A stretch of 6,746 nt of DNA from Tagaea sp. (GTDB taxonomy: Bacteria; Pseudomonadota; Alphaproteobacteria; CACIAM-22H2): positions 1 to 6,746 of the forward strand of contig JAMNXK010000116.1 of NCBI GenBank assembly GCA_023653245.1, in the 5' to 3' direction. Each line of letters starts with the position of its first letter. Position 1 is the stretch's first letter. This document shows positions 6,059 to 6,746 of this stretch, piece after piece. The translations under genes were made by a program, and so were the position numbers. The notes beneath the pieces were generated by a model. It was given only the letters and a program-made list of their open reading frames with translations, was not told where the DNA came from and searched no databases.

Positions 6059-6746
6059 AACGCCGTCAATTCCTCGCGACCGCCGCCGCCACGCTGGCCG
6101 TCGCCTCGACCGCGAACGCTCAAGCCGTGACGCTCGACTTCCCGTCCTGGCAGGCCGAAGAGCCGGGTGTCTCGACTTGGTGGAAAGCGCTGATCGCCGA
6201 GTTCGAAACCGCCAATCCGGGGACCAAGATCAATCTCTACTCGATCCCCTTCGCCCAATACGTCCAGCAGATGACCGTGCGCTTCGCGGGCAACAACCCG
6301 CCCGATATCGTTCACTTGCCCACGCGCAACTTCGCGGCCTTCGCCTCGCAAGGCTGGCTCGCGCCCCTCGACGACAGGCTCGCACGCACCGACATCGTGG
6401 CGAACTGGACGCCGCTGCAAGCGGACATGCGTTGGGAAGGGAAGTTCCAAGGCATTCTGCTGATGGGCTACGGCTCGCTGCTCTACTACAACGAACGCCT
6501 GCTGAGCGAAGCGGGGGCGTCGGTGCCGAAGACGCCGCAGGAGTGGCTTGCGGCGATCGAGAAGTCGACCAAGCGCGACCAAGGCCAGTTCGGCCTGGTC
6601 GCGACCTCGGTCGAGCATCCCAACCTCGTTGTCGAAGCGGGCACGTGGGTGATGGGGCAGGGGCTCGATTGGGTGCGCGGCGGGCGCTACGATTTCGCCA
6701 ATCCGGCGGTCGTGGCGGCGGTCGAGCAGTATCGCCGCTCGATGCG
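6055..6746 (+). CDS. Second ABC sugar-type solute-binding protein, Tat-exported (3' partial)
   Basis: Periplasmic binding protein of the extracellular solute-binding family 1. The first 230 codons are present and the frame stays open through the 3' window edge. The N-terminus M-K-R-R-Q-F-L is a textbook twin-arginine motif, followed by an Ala/Thr/Val stretch and a likely A22|Q23 cleavage site (T-A-N-A-Q). The mature part shows family hallmarks: F50-E-T-A-N-P-G56, PPDIVHL at 82-88, and LYYNERLLSEAGA at 143-155 followed by PKTPQEW. It is not a close copy of the binding protein at the start of the window, so it is a second receptor rather than a simple recent duplicate. It overlaps the preceding stop by 4 nt (ATGA). 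It may begin a second transporter downstream or supply another ligand specificity to the permeases upstream; the window does not decide. Confidence 0.92.
   Translation, partial: MKRRQFLATAAATLAVASTANAQAVTLDFPSWQAEEPGVSTWWKALIAEFETANPGTKINLYSIPFAQYVQQMTVRFAGNNPPDIVHLPTRNFAAFASQGWLAPLDDRLARTDIVANWTPLQADMRWEGKFQGILLMGYGSLLYYNERLLSEAGASVPKTPQEWLAAIEKSTKRDQGQFGLVATSVEHPNLVVEAGTWVMGQGLDWVRGGRYDFANPAVVAAVEQYRRSM
6058..6120 (+). other. Twin-arginine (Tat) signal peptide of the second binding protein
   Basis: Residues 2-22 of the second binding protein: K-R-R-Q-F-L, then an Ala-rich core ending A-N-A before Gln23. It has the RRxFL consensus and an A-x-A cleavage site. Both binding proteins in this cluster therefore use the Tat rather than the Sec route. 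Confidence 0.82.

Overview
The window is a GC-rich (by eye about two thirds G+C), densely packed, one-direction gene cluster. Its codon use, twin-arginine signal peptides and gene families suggest an alphaproteobacterium; this is inference, because there is no rRNA or marker gene. All seven supported genes lie on the + strand and cover almost the whole window. The largest internal gap is 18 bp, and three junctions are 4-nt ATGA overlaps. No promoter, terminator, RNA gene, mobile element or CRISPR array is visible, so the window sits inside a longer operon.

Region 1 (1-3061) is a carbohydrate-type (CUT1-like) ABC importer. It holds a periplasmic solute-binding protein whose first residues are cut off by the window edge, then a MalF/UgpA-type permease and a MalG/UgpE-type permease. 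The ATPase that would power it is not in the window. Region 2 (3058-6058) holds three catabolic enzymes: a DapA/N-acetylneuraminate-lyase superfamily protein, an enolase-superfamily (mandelate racemase/galactonate dehydratase-like) protein, and a second, divergent DapA-superfamily protein. Region 3 (6055-6746) begins a second, different solute-binding protein with its own Tat signal and the strongest Shine-Dalgarno sequence in the window. It runs off the 3' edge.

The simplest reading is uptake of a sugar acid or related carbohydrate by the ABC importer. The enolase-superfamily enzyme would then dehydrate an aldonate to a 2-keto-3-deoxy acid, and one or both DapA-family proteins would process that acid further. 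The substrate cannot be read from sequence. The most interesting features are in the active sites. Both DapA-like proteins keep the Schiff-base lysine but have Gln where classical members have the catalytic Tyr, a pattern I recall from L-2-keto-3-deoxyarabonate dehydratases. The enolase-superfamily protein lacks the second Lys of the KxK motif and has Glu where the His-Asp dyad Asp is expected, yet keeps three metal ligands and a D-x-H motif like galactonate dehydratase. The enzyme trio may therefore define a sugar-acid route that is not well described.
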